Below are positions 1-7,778 of a stretch of 64,000 nt of DNA, in pieces (positions within the stretch are counted from its first letter, which is position 1; every line of letters starts with the position of its first letter). The position numbers and the translations under genes are program-made. Location: contig NZ_QOKW01000027.1 in the NCBI RefSeq assembly GCF_008365375.1, forward strand, positions 1 through 64,000. The letters run 5' to 3'. The notes beneath the pieces are model-generated. The model saw nothing but the letters and a program-made list of their open reading frames with translations. It did not search any database and was not told the DNA's origin. This DNA comes from Roseomonas genomospecies 6. GTDB taxonomy: Bacteria; Pseudomonadota; Alphaproteobacteria; Azospirillales; Azospirillaceae.

Positions 1-2
1 TC

Positions 3-122
3 CGGCGCTTGGCTCAGAACATCTTGCGGGCGCACCCCTTGGACCGGTCGATGAGCCTCAAAATGTTCAGGGCCATGATCAGCCAAGAATTCTTCTTCGA
101 ACTCTTTGCTTACATGCGATAG
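3..122 (+). CDS. C-terminal fragment, possible transposase (partial at window edge)
   Basis: An open frame enters from the left edge and stops at a TAG at 120-122, giving 39 residues. It contains a basic segment beginning RRLAQNILRAHPLDR and an aromatic-rich tail ending in FAYMR. The arrangement of a basic helix with Leu-Ala-x-Asn loosely resembles the C-terminal end of ISAs1/IS4-like transposases. The rest of the gene lies outside the window, so this is weak. A GC-rich palindromic repeat follows directly. It could equally be the end of an unrelated protein. Confidence 0.3.
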   Translation, partial: RRLAQNILRAHPLDRSMSLKMFRAMISQEFFFELFAYMR

Positions 123-131
123 CCCTGACTT

Positions 132-190
132 CGCGGGGGAGGGAGCTTGATCCCCTCCCCTGCGAAGCGGCGGAGGGTTAGGGAGGGGGC
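132..190. repeat. GC-rich intergenic palindromic repeat, family B copy 1
   Basis: A G-run/C-run element lies between the left-edge fragment and purH. Its right part (about 162-190, with the core GCGAAGCGGCGGAGGG) recurs in reverse orientation at 45906-45992 with a few changes. The shared unit is a hairpin around GCGAAGC followed by two GGGAGGG-type blocks. The position downstream of a gene end fits a REP-like element or a transcription terminator. Confidence 0.5.
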
Positions 191-211
191 AAGCGCGTCC
201 TCAATGGCGGC

Positions 212-1816
212 TCAGTGCCGGAAGTGCCGCATCCCCGTCAGCACCATCGCCAGGCCCTTCTCATCGGCGGCGGCGATGACGTCGCTGTCGCGGATCGAGC
301 CGCCGGGCTGGATCACCGCCGTCACACCCGCCTCCGCCGCGGCCAGCAGGCCGTCCGCGAAGGGGAAGAAGGCGTCCGACGCGACCACCGAGCCCTTGGT
401 CAGCGGCTCGCTCAGACCGGCGGCCTTGGCGGCCTCCGCCGACTTGATGGCGGCGATGCGGGCCGAATCGACGCGGCTCATCTGGCCGGCGCCGACACCC
501 ACCGTGGCGCCGTTCTTGGCGTAGACGATGGCGTTCGACTTCACATGCTTGGCGACGCGGAAGGCGAACAGCAGGTCGGCCAGCTCCTGCTCCGTCGGGG
601 CGCGCTTGGTCACCACCTTCAGGTCGGCGGGGGTGATGCGGCCGTTGTCGCGGTTCTGCAGGAGGAAGCCGCCCGAAAGCTGCTTCACCATCATCCCCGG
701 CTCCGCCGGGTTCGGCACGTCCTTGGTCAGCAGGACGCGCAGGTTCTTCTTGGTGGCGAGCAGCGCGCGGGCCGCGTCGTCGGCGTCGGGGGCGATCACC
801 ACCTCGGCGAACAGCTTGGAAATCTCCTCCGCCGTGGCGGCGTCCAGCGGGCGGTTGACGGCGATGATGCCGCCGAAGGCGCTGACCGGGTCGCACAGCA
901 GGGCCTGCTTGTAGGCGTCCAGCAGGTTCGCACCCTCGGCCACGCCGCAGGGGTTGGCGTGCTTGATGATGGCGACGGCGGGGCGCTCGAACTCGGCGAC
1001 CAGCTCGAAGGCGGCGTCGGTGTCGTTCAGGTTGTTGTAGGACAGCTCCTTGCCCTGGAGCTGGATCGCCGTCGCCACGCCGGGACGCTGCTCGCCGGTG
1101 ACGTAGAAGGCCGCCTGCTGGTGCGGGTTCTCGCCGTAGCGCAGGGTCTGGCTGAGCTTGCCCGACAGGGTGGTGCGCGGCGGGAAGGTCTCGCCGAGCT
1201 GGCCGGCCAGCCAGGAGGAGATGGCCGCGTCGTAGGAGGCCGTGCGGGCGTAGGCGCGCTGGGCCAGGGTGCGGCGGAGCTTCAGCGTGACGGCGCCGTC
1301 ATGGGTGGCCAGCTCGTCCAGAACCGCCTCGTAATCCTCGGGGTCGGTGACGACGGTGACGAAGTCGTGGTTCTTGGCCGCGGCGCGGATCATCGCCGGG
1401 CCGCCGATGTCGATGTTCTCCACGCAGTTGGCGTAGTCGGCGCCCTTCGACACCGTCGCCTCGAACGGATAGAGGTTCACCACCACGAGGTCGATCGGCG
1501 GGATGTCGTGGGTGGTCATCGCCTCGGCGTGGATGTCGCGGCGGGCCAGGATGCCGCCGTGAACGCGCGGGTGCAGCGTCTTCACACGCCCGTCCATGAT
1601 CTCCGGGAAGCCGGTGTGGTCGGAGACCTCCTTCACCGGGATGCCGGCCTCGGCCAGCCGTTGGGCGGAACCGCCGGTGGACAGGATCTCCACGCCCTTG
1701 GCAGCCAGCGCCTGGCCGAGCGCGACGAGGCCCGTCTTGTCGGACACGGAGATCAGCGCGCGCGTGATGCGGACGAGATCGGGGGCGGGCGAGTGGGCGA
1801 CGTTCGGCGGGCTCAT
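212..1816 (-). CDS. purH: Bifunctional AICAR formyltransferase / IMP cyclohydrolase
   Basis: Catalyses the last two steps of IMP synthesis: formylation of AICAR using 10-formyl-tetrahydrofolate, then ring closure. It acts in the cytosol. The 534-residue length matches the family. The N-terminal methylglyoxal-synthase-like cyclohydrolase domain begins ITRALISVSDKTGL and contains the STGGSAQRL loop. The C-terminal transformylase domain carries RYGENPHQ and the IKHANPCGVAEG motif with its catalytic Lys-His. The ATG at 1816 was chosen because CCAGGA lies about 8 nt upstream and it gives the normal N-terminus. The open frame continues 33 codons upstream, but that part has no family similarity. A 217-nt gap separates it from the upstream heparinase-family gene on the same strand. 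Confidence 0.97.
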   Translation of the reverse strand: MSPPNVAHSPAPDLVRITRALISVSDKTGLVALGQALAAKGVEILSTGGSAQRLAEAGIPVKEVSDHTGFPEIMDGRVKTLHPRVHGGILARRDIHAEAMTTHDIPPIDLVVVNLYPFEATVSKGADYANCVENIDIGGPAMIRAAAKNHDFVTVVTDPEDYEAVLDELATHDGAVTLKLRRTLAQRAYARTASYDAAISSWLAGQLGETFPPRTTLSGKLSQTLRYGENPHQQAAFYVTGEQRPGVATAIQLQGKELSYNNLNDTDAAFELVAEFERPAVAIIKHANPCGVAEGANLLDAYKQALLCDPVSAFGGIIAVNRPLDAATAEEISKLFAEVVIAPDADDAARALLATKKNLRVLLTKDVPNPAEPGMMVKQLSGGFLLQNRDNGRITPADLKVVTKRAPTEQELADLLFAFRVAKHVKSNAIVYAKNGATVGVGAGQMSRVDSARIAAIKSAEAAKAAGLSEPLTKGSVVASDAFFPFADGLLAAAEAGVTAVIQPGGSIRDSDVIAAADEKGLAMVLTGMRHFRH

Positions 1817-2033
1817 CGGGGCATCCTGGTTGTCATGGAACCGGCTGCGGCGGACGGGACTTGGGAAGACGGAACGGAGGAAGACGGAACTCAACAAGGC
1901 GGAAAAGCGAAACACCCCGCTTCGCCACCCCCGCCGGGGCGGGGATCACGGTTGCAGGGCGACAACTCCACAGACTCGAAAGACAGGCACCGTTCCGTAT
2001 TCCCACGGCCCATCCGCCGCGGATGCGCGCGGT

Positions 2034-3689
2034 TTACCCCCCCTTGCGCTCGCGGCGCAAGGCCCATTTCACGGTCTTGATGTCGGAACCGGTCTGCCCG
2101 GTGATGGCGATCTGGGTGGTCCGCCGCGGTTCGTCGCCGCTGCCCAGGTAAATGCTCTCCTCCAGCGCCAGCGTGCCGCCCGACGCGCGCAGCCGCCAGC
2201 CGGCCCCGCTGTTCAGCCGAAGAAGCACCTGCGTCCCGCCCGGGATCGGCGTCGCCTGGACCGAGGGGTGGAGATGGAAGCGGATGGTGAAGGGCCGCGG
2301 CTCCGGCGTGGCGCCGATCACCGGTTCCAGCATGTCCTCGCCGCGCAGGTCCTCGCCGTTCTCCGCCAGATAGACGCGGCGGCGGTGCAGATAGCCGAAG
2401 TTGCGGCTGTAGCCGTTGTGGGTGGCGACGACCAGCACCGCCCCGTCGTTCTCCTGCCGCTCGCAGCCGACATGGGAGGGGCGCCGGCCCAGCCCGCCGT
2501 CCTCGATCACCTCCGACGAGTTGGTCTCGGCCAGCACGACGGTGGAATGGGCGGCGGTTCCGGCCAGGGCGGCGCGCCAGGGGCCGGTCTTCACCGGGTG
2601 CGTGCCGCAATTGACGATCAGCCGCTCCTTGCCGACCGACATCTCCAGCGACAGGGTGCCGGCGTGGGCGGTGGCGTCCAGGCCGGTGACCGGCGGCACG
2701 CCGGTGTCCATCAGCACCATGGTGCGCCCGGCGATCAGCCGTTCGAAGCCGGTGTGCGGCGCGCTCTTCAGCGGGCGCCCGCGGGCGTCGGCCTGGGCCA
2801 GCACCGTGTCGACCAGCGCCGCGTCCTCCTCCCGCCCGCCGTTGAACAGGGCGAGGCCGCCGTCGCCATGGCGGAAGAAGCGCAGGGCCGGGGTCATGCG
2901 GTCGATGGCGTGCTGCAACGCTTCCGGCACGTCGGCGCGGGCGGCGCGCAGGACCGACCGCACGTCGATCAGGTCGCGCAGGATGCGGAGCTGAACGGAC
3001 GGGCAGCGTTCGACATGGCCGCCGTCCGGCAGGATCTGGCGGGGCAGCTCGCGCTCCAGCAGCTTCAGCGCGTCCTGGCCGGTGCGCTGGTTCTCCGGCA
3101 GGCAGAAGCCGCCATAGACGAGGCCCTTGGCCGCGGTGACCAGCGCCTTGCCGTCCAGCGCGCCGGGCACCACGCGGGTCAGATGCTTGACCTGCCGGGC
3201 GAGGCTGTCGAACACCGCGGCGCGGAACTCGTCGTCGGCGGAGGCGCAGTAGAAATCGTGCAGGCCGATCCAGGCGGCGATGCGGGCACCCAACACCTCC
3301 GGCGCCCAGGTCTGGGCGTTCCAGCCGCCGTTGTGCTCCAGCCAGGACAGCACCAGCGCGCGGGCGCGCCGCCGCGCCGCGTCGCCGCCGACCGCCCGCA
3401 GGTCGCGCATCCATTCGAAGCCGTGCAGGGCGCCCTGCCAGGCGGCGTTGCCGGCCCGCCAGTTGGGCGCGCCATGGGCGTCCGCCGCCGCGCTCTGCCC
3501 GCCGAAGCGGAAGACGCCGGCCAGGACCGCCGAGCCTTCCCCGGCGTCGCCCGGCCAGGGGTCCGGCGGCACGATGGACAGGGCGGTCGGCGCGCGGCCT
3601 CCCAGCGTCAGCTTGTAGATCGGGTTGCCGAAGGCGATCTGCGCGACGCCGTCCCGCAAGCGGCCCATTTTCCCACGCCCGGCGCTCAT
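2034..3689 (-). CDS. Heparinase II/III family protein
   Basis: A 551-residue protein with the two-part layout of bacterial heparinase II/III-like polysaccharide lyases. An alpha-helical toroid lies at about residues 60-320, with tracts such as NGGWNAQTWAPEVLGARIAAW and a catalytic-region-like LPDGGHVERCPSVQL. A beta-sheet domain follows from about 350, with VNCGTHP and AAHSTVVLAETNSSE. Related genes occur in alphaproteobacteria beside rsmB and purH, the same order seen here. The substrate is unknown; uronic-acid-containing glycans are the family theme. No signal peptide is obvious at the chosen ATG, which is odd for a lyase of extracellular polymers and suggests a cytoplasmic or envelope-precursor role. 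Confidence 0.88.
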   Translation of the reverse strand: MSAGRGKMGRLRDGVAQIAFGNPIYKLTLGGRAPTALSIVPPDPWPGDAGEGSAVLAGVFRFGGQSAAADAHGAPNWRAGNAAWQGALHGFEWMRDLRAVGGDAARRRARALVLSWLEHNGGWNAQTWAPEVLGARIAAWIGLHDFYCASADDEFRAAVFDSLARQVKHLTRVVPGALDGKALVTAAKGLVYGGFCLPENQRTGQDALKLLERELPRQILPDGGHVERCPSVQLRILRDLIDVRSVLRAARADVPEALQHAIDRMTPALRFFRHGDGGLALFNGGREEDAALVDTVLAQADARGRPLKSAPHTGFERLIAGRTMVLMDTGVPPVTGLDATAHAGTLSLEMSVGKERLIVNCGTHPVKTGPWRAALAGTAAHSTVVLAETNSSEVIEDGGLGRRPSHVGCERQENDGAVLVVATHNGYSRNFGYLHRRRVYLAENGEDLRGEDMLEPVIGATPEPRPFTIRFHLHPSVQATPIPGGTQVLLRLNSGAGWRLRASGGTLALEESIYLGSGDEPRRTTQIAITGQTGSDIKTVKWALRRERKGG

Positions 3690-3816
3690 CGGCTCACCCC
3701 GTCACACGGCAGGGCGAGGCGATGGCCGGTGCTTCGATGAAGAAGGTCGGGCGATCGGGGGGATGCATCCTGTTGTCGTATCAAATTCGCCTCAACCCCC
3801 GCAAGCCGATGGTGCC

Positions 3817-5133
3817 CTAATCGTGCAACCGTCTCAGCCTTGCCACGAAGAACCCGTCGATGCCGCCGAGGTCCCCGAGCATGCCCGGCAAGGATCGTAC
3901 CTCACCGCGCTCGTTGATCAATTCGGCCAAATTGCCATCCCCCGCATGACCGCCGCTCAGATCCCCCGGCGTGATGGGAAGACGTTCGACCCGCGGGTCG
4001 CGGGACAGGATGCGGTCGATCTGCGCCTCGCCCTCCTCCGGCTGGATGGAGCAGGTGCAGTAGATCAGCGTGCCGCCAGGCTTCACCAGATCGACGGCGT
4101 GGGCCAGCAGCCGGCTTTGGGCCTTGGCCAGCTTGGCGATGTCCTCCGGCGCCTTGACGCGCAGGATGTCGGGGTGGCGGCGGATCGCCCCGGTGGCGGA
4201 GCAGGGCGCGTCGAGCAGCACCGCGTCGGCGGGCTGGTCCGGGGTCCAGGTGGCGGCGTCGGTCGCCAGCACCTCCGCCGACAGGTTCAGGCGGGCGAGA
4301 TTGTCCCGCACCCGCTCCAGCCGCTTGGCGGAACGGTCCACCGCCGTCACCTGCGCCCCTTGCGCGACGAGCTGGGCGGTCTTGCCTCCGGGCGCGGCGC
4401 ACAGGTCGTAGACGCGCTTGCCAGCCAGGTCGCCGAACAGCTTGGCCGGCAGGGAGGCGGCGAGATCCTGCACCCACCATGCGCCCTCGGCGAAGCCCGG
4501 AAGTTCCGTGACGTTGCCGCCGCTGGAGCGGCGCAGCGTGCCGGTGGGAAGCAGCGTGGCCTCCAGCCGCTCCGCCCAGGCCGCGGGATCGGCCTTCACG
4601 GTGATGTCCAGCGGCGCCTCGTGCAGGTGCGCCTCCACGATGCCGCGGGTGCGGCCGATGCCGTAGGCCTGCCGCCAGGCCAGCCACAGCCAGTCCGGCG
4701 TGTTCAGGCGCCCGGCGTCCTGCTGCGCGGCCAGTTCCGGCCCCTCGCGCCCGATGCGGCGCAGGACGGCGTTGATCAGGCCCTTGTAGGGTTCCGCCCC
4801 CCTGGCCGCGGCCAGCTCCACCGCCGTGTCCACGGCGGCGTGGGGCGGCGTGCCGAGGAAGACGAGCTGCGCCGCCCCCAGACGCAGGATGTCGTGCACG
4901 GTGGCCTTGGGCAGGCCCGGCTTGGCGAGGCTGCCCTGGATCAGCGCGTCGATCTGGCCGAGCCGGCGCAGCACCGTGGCGACCAGAAGCCGCACGAAGC
5001 CGCGGTCGCGCGGGTCGAGCCCCCGCAACTCCGGATGCGCGTCGAACGCATCGTCGAAGGGAATGGATTTGCGCAGCACATCGCGCAGCAGATCGAGCGC
5101 GGCGGAGCGCGCGGCGAGGGAAGCGTCGGACAT
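3817..5133 (-). CDS. rsmB: 16S rRNA (cytosine-967-C5)-methyltransferase RsmB
   Basis: A SAM-dependent RNA m5C methyltransferase of 438 residues. The N-terminal NusB-like RNA-binding domain (about 1-140) starts ARSAALDLLRDVL and includes the DPRDRGFVRLLVATVLRRLG block. The C-terminal Rossmann domain carries the SAM motif VYDLCAAPGGKTAQL. It has the two cysteines typical of the family, in DAPCSATGAIRRHPDI and in YCTCSIQPEEGE, used for product release and catalysis. It sits on the same strand as the heparinase-family gene and purH, with gaps of 127 and 217 nt between them, so an operon is possible but not shown. Confidence 0.95.
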   Translation of the reverse strand: MSDASLAARSAALDLLRDVLRKSIPFDDAFDAHPELRGLDPRDRGFVRLLVATVLRRLGQIDALIQGSLAKPGLPKATVHDILRLGAAQLVFLGTPPHAAVDTAVELAAARGAEPYKGLINAVLRRIGREGPELAAQQDAGRLNTPDWLWLAWRQAYGIGRTRGIVEAHLHEAPLDITVKADPAAWAERLEATLLPTGTLRRSSGGNVTELPGFAEGAWWVQDLAASLPAKLFGDLAGKRVYDLCAAPGGKTAQLVAQGAQVTAVDRSAKRLERVRDNLARLNLSAEVLATDAATWTPDQPADAVLLDAPCSATGAIRRHPDILRVKAPEDIAKLAKAQSRLLAHAVDLVKPGGTLIYCTCSIQPEEGEAQIDRILSRDPRVERLPITPGDLSGGHAGDGNLAELINERGEVRSLPGMLGDLGGIDGFFVARLRRLHD

Positions 5134-5205
5134 GCCGCTGGATGTAGCGCGCCGGGCCGCGGGTGTCGAGTAGCCGCTGCGCGGGACAGCGTGGAATCGG
5201 ACGCT

Positions 5206-5967
5206 CTACCGGGCCAGCGCGCCGCGCCGTCCGCCCTCGTGGTCGGGATAGGGGCCGACATCCTCCACGACGAAACAGGCCACGCCCCGGACCTCGCCCC
5301 GGCGCAGGACGAAGCGGTTGCCGTTTCCGGCCTTCATCGCCCACAGGCCAGTGCCCTCGAGCGCACCCAACTCCAGCTCCGGCGGCACGGGGTCCTCGCC
5401 CAGCCGCTTCAGGAAACGGTCGGCGCGGACGCGGTCGTCCGGCGGCAGGCTGCGCGCCGCGCGGGCGTCATAGCGGTCGCTCTTCACGTAGCGGGTCCCC
5501 GCCCCCTGGATGGGGCTGGACGGCCCGCCGGGATCGGCCGCGGCGCGCTCCAGCATCAGCGCCCAGCGCGCGTCCCGCACCAGGGCCAGCGCGCGGCGGT
5601 GGACGGCGCGGCAATGCTCGGCCAGCTCGTGGAAGCGCGGCATCAGGTCGCGCTTGCGGAAGCCGACCTCCGTCATGACGCGCTCCACCGCCCCGTCCGC
5701 CGCGGTGCCGGAGGCGGGGATGCCGCGCGTCTCCAGCGCCAGCAGCGCGTCGATGCGCCGGTCGCGGTCCGCCGCGGCGGTGCGCTGCTCCAGCGTTCGC
5801 GCAAGTTGCTCCAACGCCGCCTCGGCGCGGTGCTCCGCCTCCGCGATGCGGAGGAGAACGTCGTCGCGGGGGGCGGCGGGGGGAACGGTCAGCCAGCCCG
5901 CATCGAACAGCGGGGCGCTGGACAGCAGGGCGGTAGTGTGGAGCGAATCGGTGAAGGTGGCGGTCAC
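5206..5967 (-). CDS. Hypothetical protein with basic, RelE-like C-terminal segment
   Basis: A 253-residue protein I cannot assign to a family. The N-terminal 60 residues are followed by a helical, Arg/Ala-rich middle (about 40-150). A C-terminal section contains GALEGTGLWAMKAGNGNRFVLRR and a following beta-like GVACFVVEDVGPYPDHE. The order 'size phrase, W-x-h-K, N-R-hh-hR, beta strand, H' resembles RelE/ParE-superfamily toxins or HigB-like folds, but no antitoxin gene is adjacent. Codon use is typical of the GC-rich host, in contrast to the AT-rich island that begins just upstream. The start at 5967 is the first ATG; SD support is weak. Confidence 0.6.
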   Translation of the reverse strand: MTATFTDSLHTTALLSSAPLFDAGWLTVPPAAPRDDVLLRIAEAEHRAEAALEQLARTLEQRTAAADRDRRIDALLALETRGIPASGTAADGAVERVMTEVGFRKRDLMPRFHELAEHCRAVHRRALALVRDARWALMLERAAADPGGPSSPIQGAGTRYVKSDRYDARAARSLPPDDRVRADRFLKRLGEDPVPPELELGALEGTGLWAMKAGNGNRFVLRRGEVRGVACFVVEDVGPYPDHEGGRRGALAR

Positions 5968-6157
5968 GGCATTCTATCAAATGTGTTTTCGAGCGATGAT
6001 ACCATCGGCCCCATTCACGTTATGCTGCAATTTCCCGCCAGTCCACCGACACCGGGTGGTCCGGACGCATGAACTCCACTCATTTTCAAAAAAGCGCCTT
6101 CCAAATCGCATTACGCATAAGTCATGCAGCACCATTAACCACTCATCTTGTGGCTTA

Positions 6158-6991
6158 TTATTTTTTCTTTTTTGATGATTTGTTGTTCTTTCTTATTATT
6201 CCTATTTCATTCAATTCTTCTTTCGAGAAATCATCATCATCGAATACCCCAAGGATGCTCACAAGATCCTCTTTCTCCCCTGACCACCGACGAAACACAA
6301 TATGTTTGTCTTCACCATTCTTTGCACCCCCGACATCGCTGATAATACTTATCAATCTTCCACTCATACGACTGATGATATTTCCTTCTCCAAGCTGACC
6401 ACTCAGAACCATTAGCTTGGCATCACAGTGCCCATCCTTGTCATCGCTACTTCGATGTATTATATGTATATTATTTCTTTTGAACACAAAACAACACCCA
6501 ACGTTACTTTCTTGCAAGCCTCCCACCTTTTGTTTGTCAAAGCAAAATAGAGCGGGGATTTCCTTTCCCGAATTAATATTGATATATTCAAGCTCTATAA
6601 CCATCATCCCTCTGAGTATCTTTCCTTCATAAATCTCGGATTCTCTGAAATATTCGTAGACTCCCTCCGTACTACGGCATCTCTCCATATGGCTATCAGA
6701 GTACAGGTCGTAGCCCATGTAGGTTAAGTACGCAGAAAAGAATTCATAACTCTTCTTTCGATCCGGCACAAACGCACCAGAATCACAAAGCCACCCTCTC
6801 TCATTAAGAAATTGGTATAACTTATTACGATCCTCATTTTTTATGTTTGCTTTTCCATTAAGCCATTTTGAAAATTCAGATTGTTTAATCGATAGGCTTG
6901 CCTCTTTAATCAACCACGCATAAGTTTTTATATGCTTTTTACTTTTCGCGTCCTTTATGGATTTCCTTAAATCATGCTGCGCCACATCCAT
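6158..6991 (-). CDS. AT-rich island gene: putative helix-turn-helix regulator
   Basis: A 277-residue protein encoded in DNA far more AT-rich than its neighbours. Residues about 20-65 form a helical block (AWLIKEASLSIKQSEFSKWL, then NEDRNKLYQFLNERGW) that looks like a Cro/phage-type helix-turn-helix. Residues about 80-250 are mixed alpha/beta with many aromatic and acidic residues, plus Cys at several places (GCCF), perhaps a sensing domain. The tail is poly-Lys. The ATG at 6991 is preferred over 7033 and 7018 because GAGGGAGGGGG precedes it by about 8 nt. A perfect 10-bp inverted repeat lies 52-79 nt upstream and may be its own operator. Codon use and base composition point to horizontal acquisition. 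The function is otherwise unknown. Confidence 0.7.
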   Translation of the reverse strand: MDVAQHDLRKSIKDAKSKKHIKTYAWLIKEASLSIKQSEFSKWLNGKANIKNEDRNKLYQFLNERGWLCDSGAFVPDRKKSYEFFSAYLTYMGYDLYSDSHMERCRSTEGVYEYFRESEIYEGKILRGMMVIELEYININSGKEIPALFCFDKQKVGGLQESNVGCCFVFKRNNIHIIHRSSDDKDGHCDAKLMVLSGQLGEGNIISRMSGRLISIISDVGGAKNGEDKHIVFRRWSGEKEDLVSILGVFDDDDFSKEELNEIGIIRKNNKSSKKKK

Positions 6992-7379
6992 AGCCGCACC
7001 CCCTCCCTCATACGCTGCCATGAGTCGAAGCAACGAAGCCGTTTGGGAAAATTACACACGATTTTCCCAATTTTTCCATCAACAAAGCCATTTATGCCAA
7101 TTTTTTCAGAAAAATTCCTTCTTCATGCACATGTAGTCAGTTTTCTTTGGAAAAGTATCCATATCACCTCCCACAATATTCTTCGCGATGCCAAACAATC
7201 AGAAAAGACATTACCCTCGTGCGCTCATATATTTCTTCTGGGATGATCCTTTCGATTCATTCCTGTTGCGAGCCACACCGTTTGCGGATACCTTATTTCA
7301 ACAAGCATTGACTGGCCATAGTCGTTGCCGGCAGATCCGGTTCTGCACCCTAATCCATGACATAGCGATGGAGATGGTG
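6992..7379. other. AT-rich intergenic region of the island
   Basis: Strongly AT-biased DNA between the HTH-like gene and the small Cys-rich gene. It holds a perfect 10-bp inverted repeat (7043-7070) and a second short hairpin with arms AATTTTT (7099-7105) and AAAAATT (7110-7116) around TCAG. A + strand open frame begins at 7188 and runs into the 7380 gene, but its first 64 codons show no protein-like features. The region probably contains promoters for both flanking genes. Confidence 0.5.
7043..7070. promoter_or_regulatory. Perfect inverted repeat, putative operator of the HTH gene
   Basis: The arms TTGGGAAAAT (7043-7052) and ATTTTCCCAA (7061-7070) are exact reverse complements separated by 8 nt, a centre-to-centre spacing of 18 nt. 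This is suited to a dimeric HTH protein on one face of DNA. It lies 52 nt upstream of the ATG of the HTH-like gene, where an autoregulatory operator would be expected. No second copy was seen elsewhere in the window by eye. Confidence 0.5.
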
Positions 7380-7676
7380 ATGTCCGATGATTCGTCTCGA
7401 TCCCGCAACAGCCGCTCGTCCGTAGATCATCACGAGAAGAAGCGCACCTTCGTACTGCGCGGCGCGGCCGTTATGCTGCTTCGGCGACTCGATAGGCGGC
7501 GGACAGCAAACGCCAAGTCCGTGCCAACCCCGATAATCGTCGAACCGTTGAGGCTGCCGGAGCCGGAGTGCTCCTTTTGCCAAGGCAACGGCTTTGAATA
7601 CACGCCGCTGCACGGCGGCAACGGGCACCTTGGGTGGTTCGTCACCGCCTGCCGGTGCCAAGAGCACCGGCATTAA
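7380..7676 (+). CDS. Small protein with CxxCxGxGF and CRC motifs
   Basis: A 98-residue basic protein. Residues 15-45 are Arg/Lys-rich. The C-terminal third contains ECSFCQGNGFEYTP and, 20 residues later, TACRCQEHRH. The CxxCxGxG...CxC spacing resembles half of a DnaJ-type zinc finger or a treble-clef remnant. The ATG at 7380 is chosen over the 7188 frame start because GGAG lies 6 nt upstream and protein-like composition begins here. It sits at the edge of the AT-rich island, but its own base composition is nearer that of the host. No function can be assigned. Confidence 0.5.
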   Translation: MSDDSSRSRNSRSSVDHHEKKRTFVLRGAAVMLLRRLDRRRTANAKSVPTPIIVEPLRLPEPECSFCQGNGFEYTPLHGGNGHLGWFVTACRCQEHRH

Positions 7677-7778
7677 CCCGCAAAGCCCGTTCCCTCAGCG
7701 ACTGAAAAGCAAGGATATTGAATTCCGTGGCCTCGCAGACCTTGCTGCGGGGCCACACGCCTCTGATGCGAGCGTCCG

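Noticed and set aside
215..2080. 621-codon plus-strand open frame antisense to purH
   Set aside because: It is an antisense shadow of purH, with runs of Gly/Arg/Val and no start site or domain. GC-rich coding DNA routinely leaves long antisense frames.
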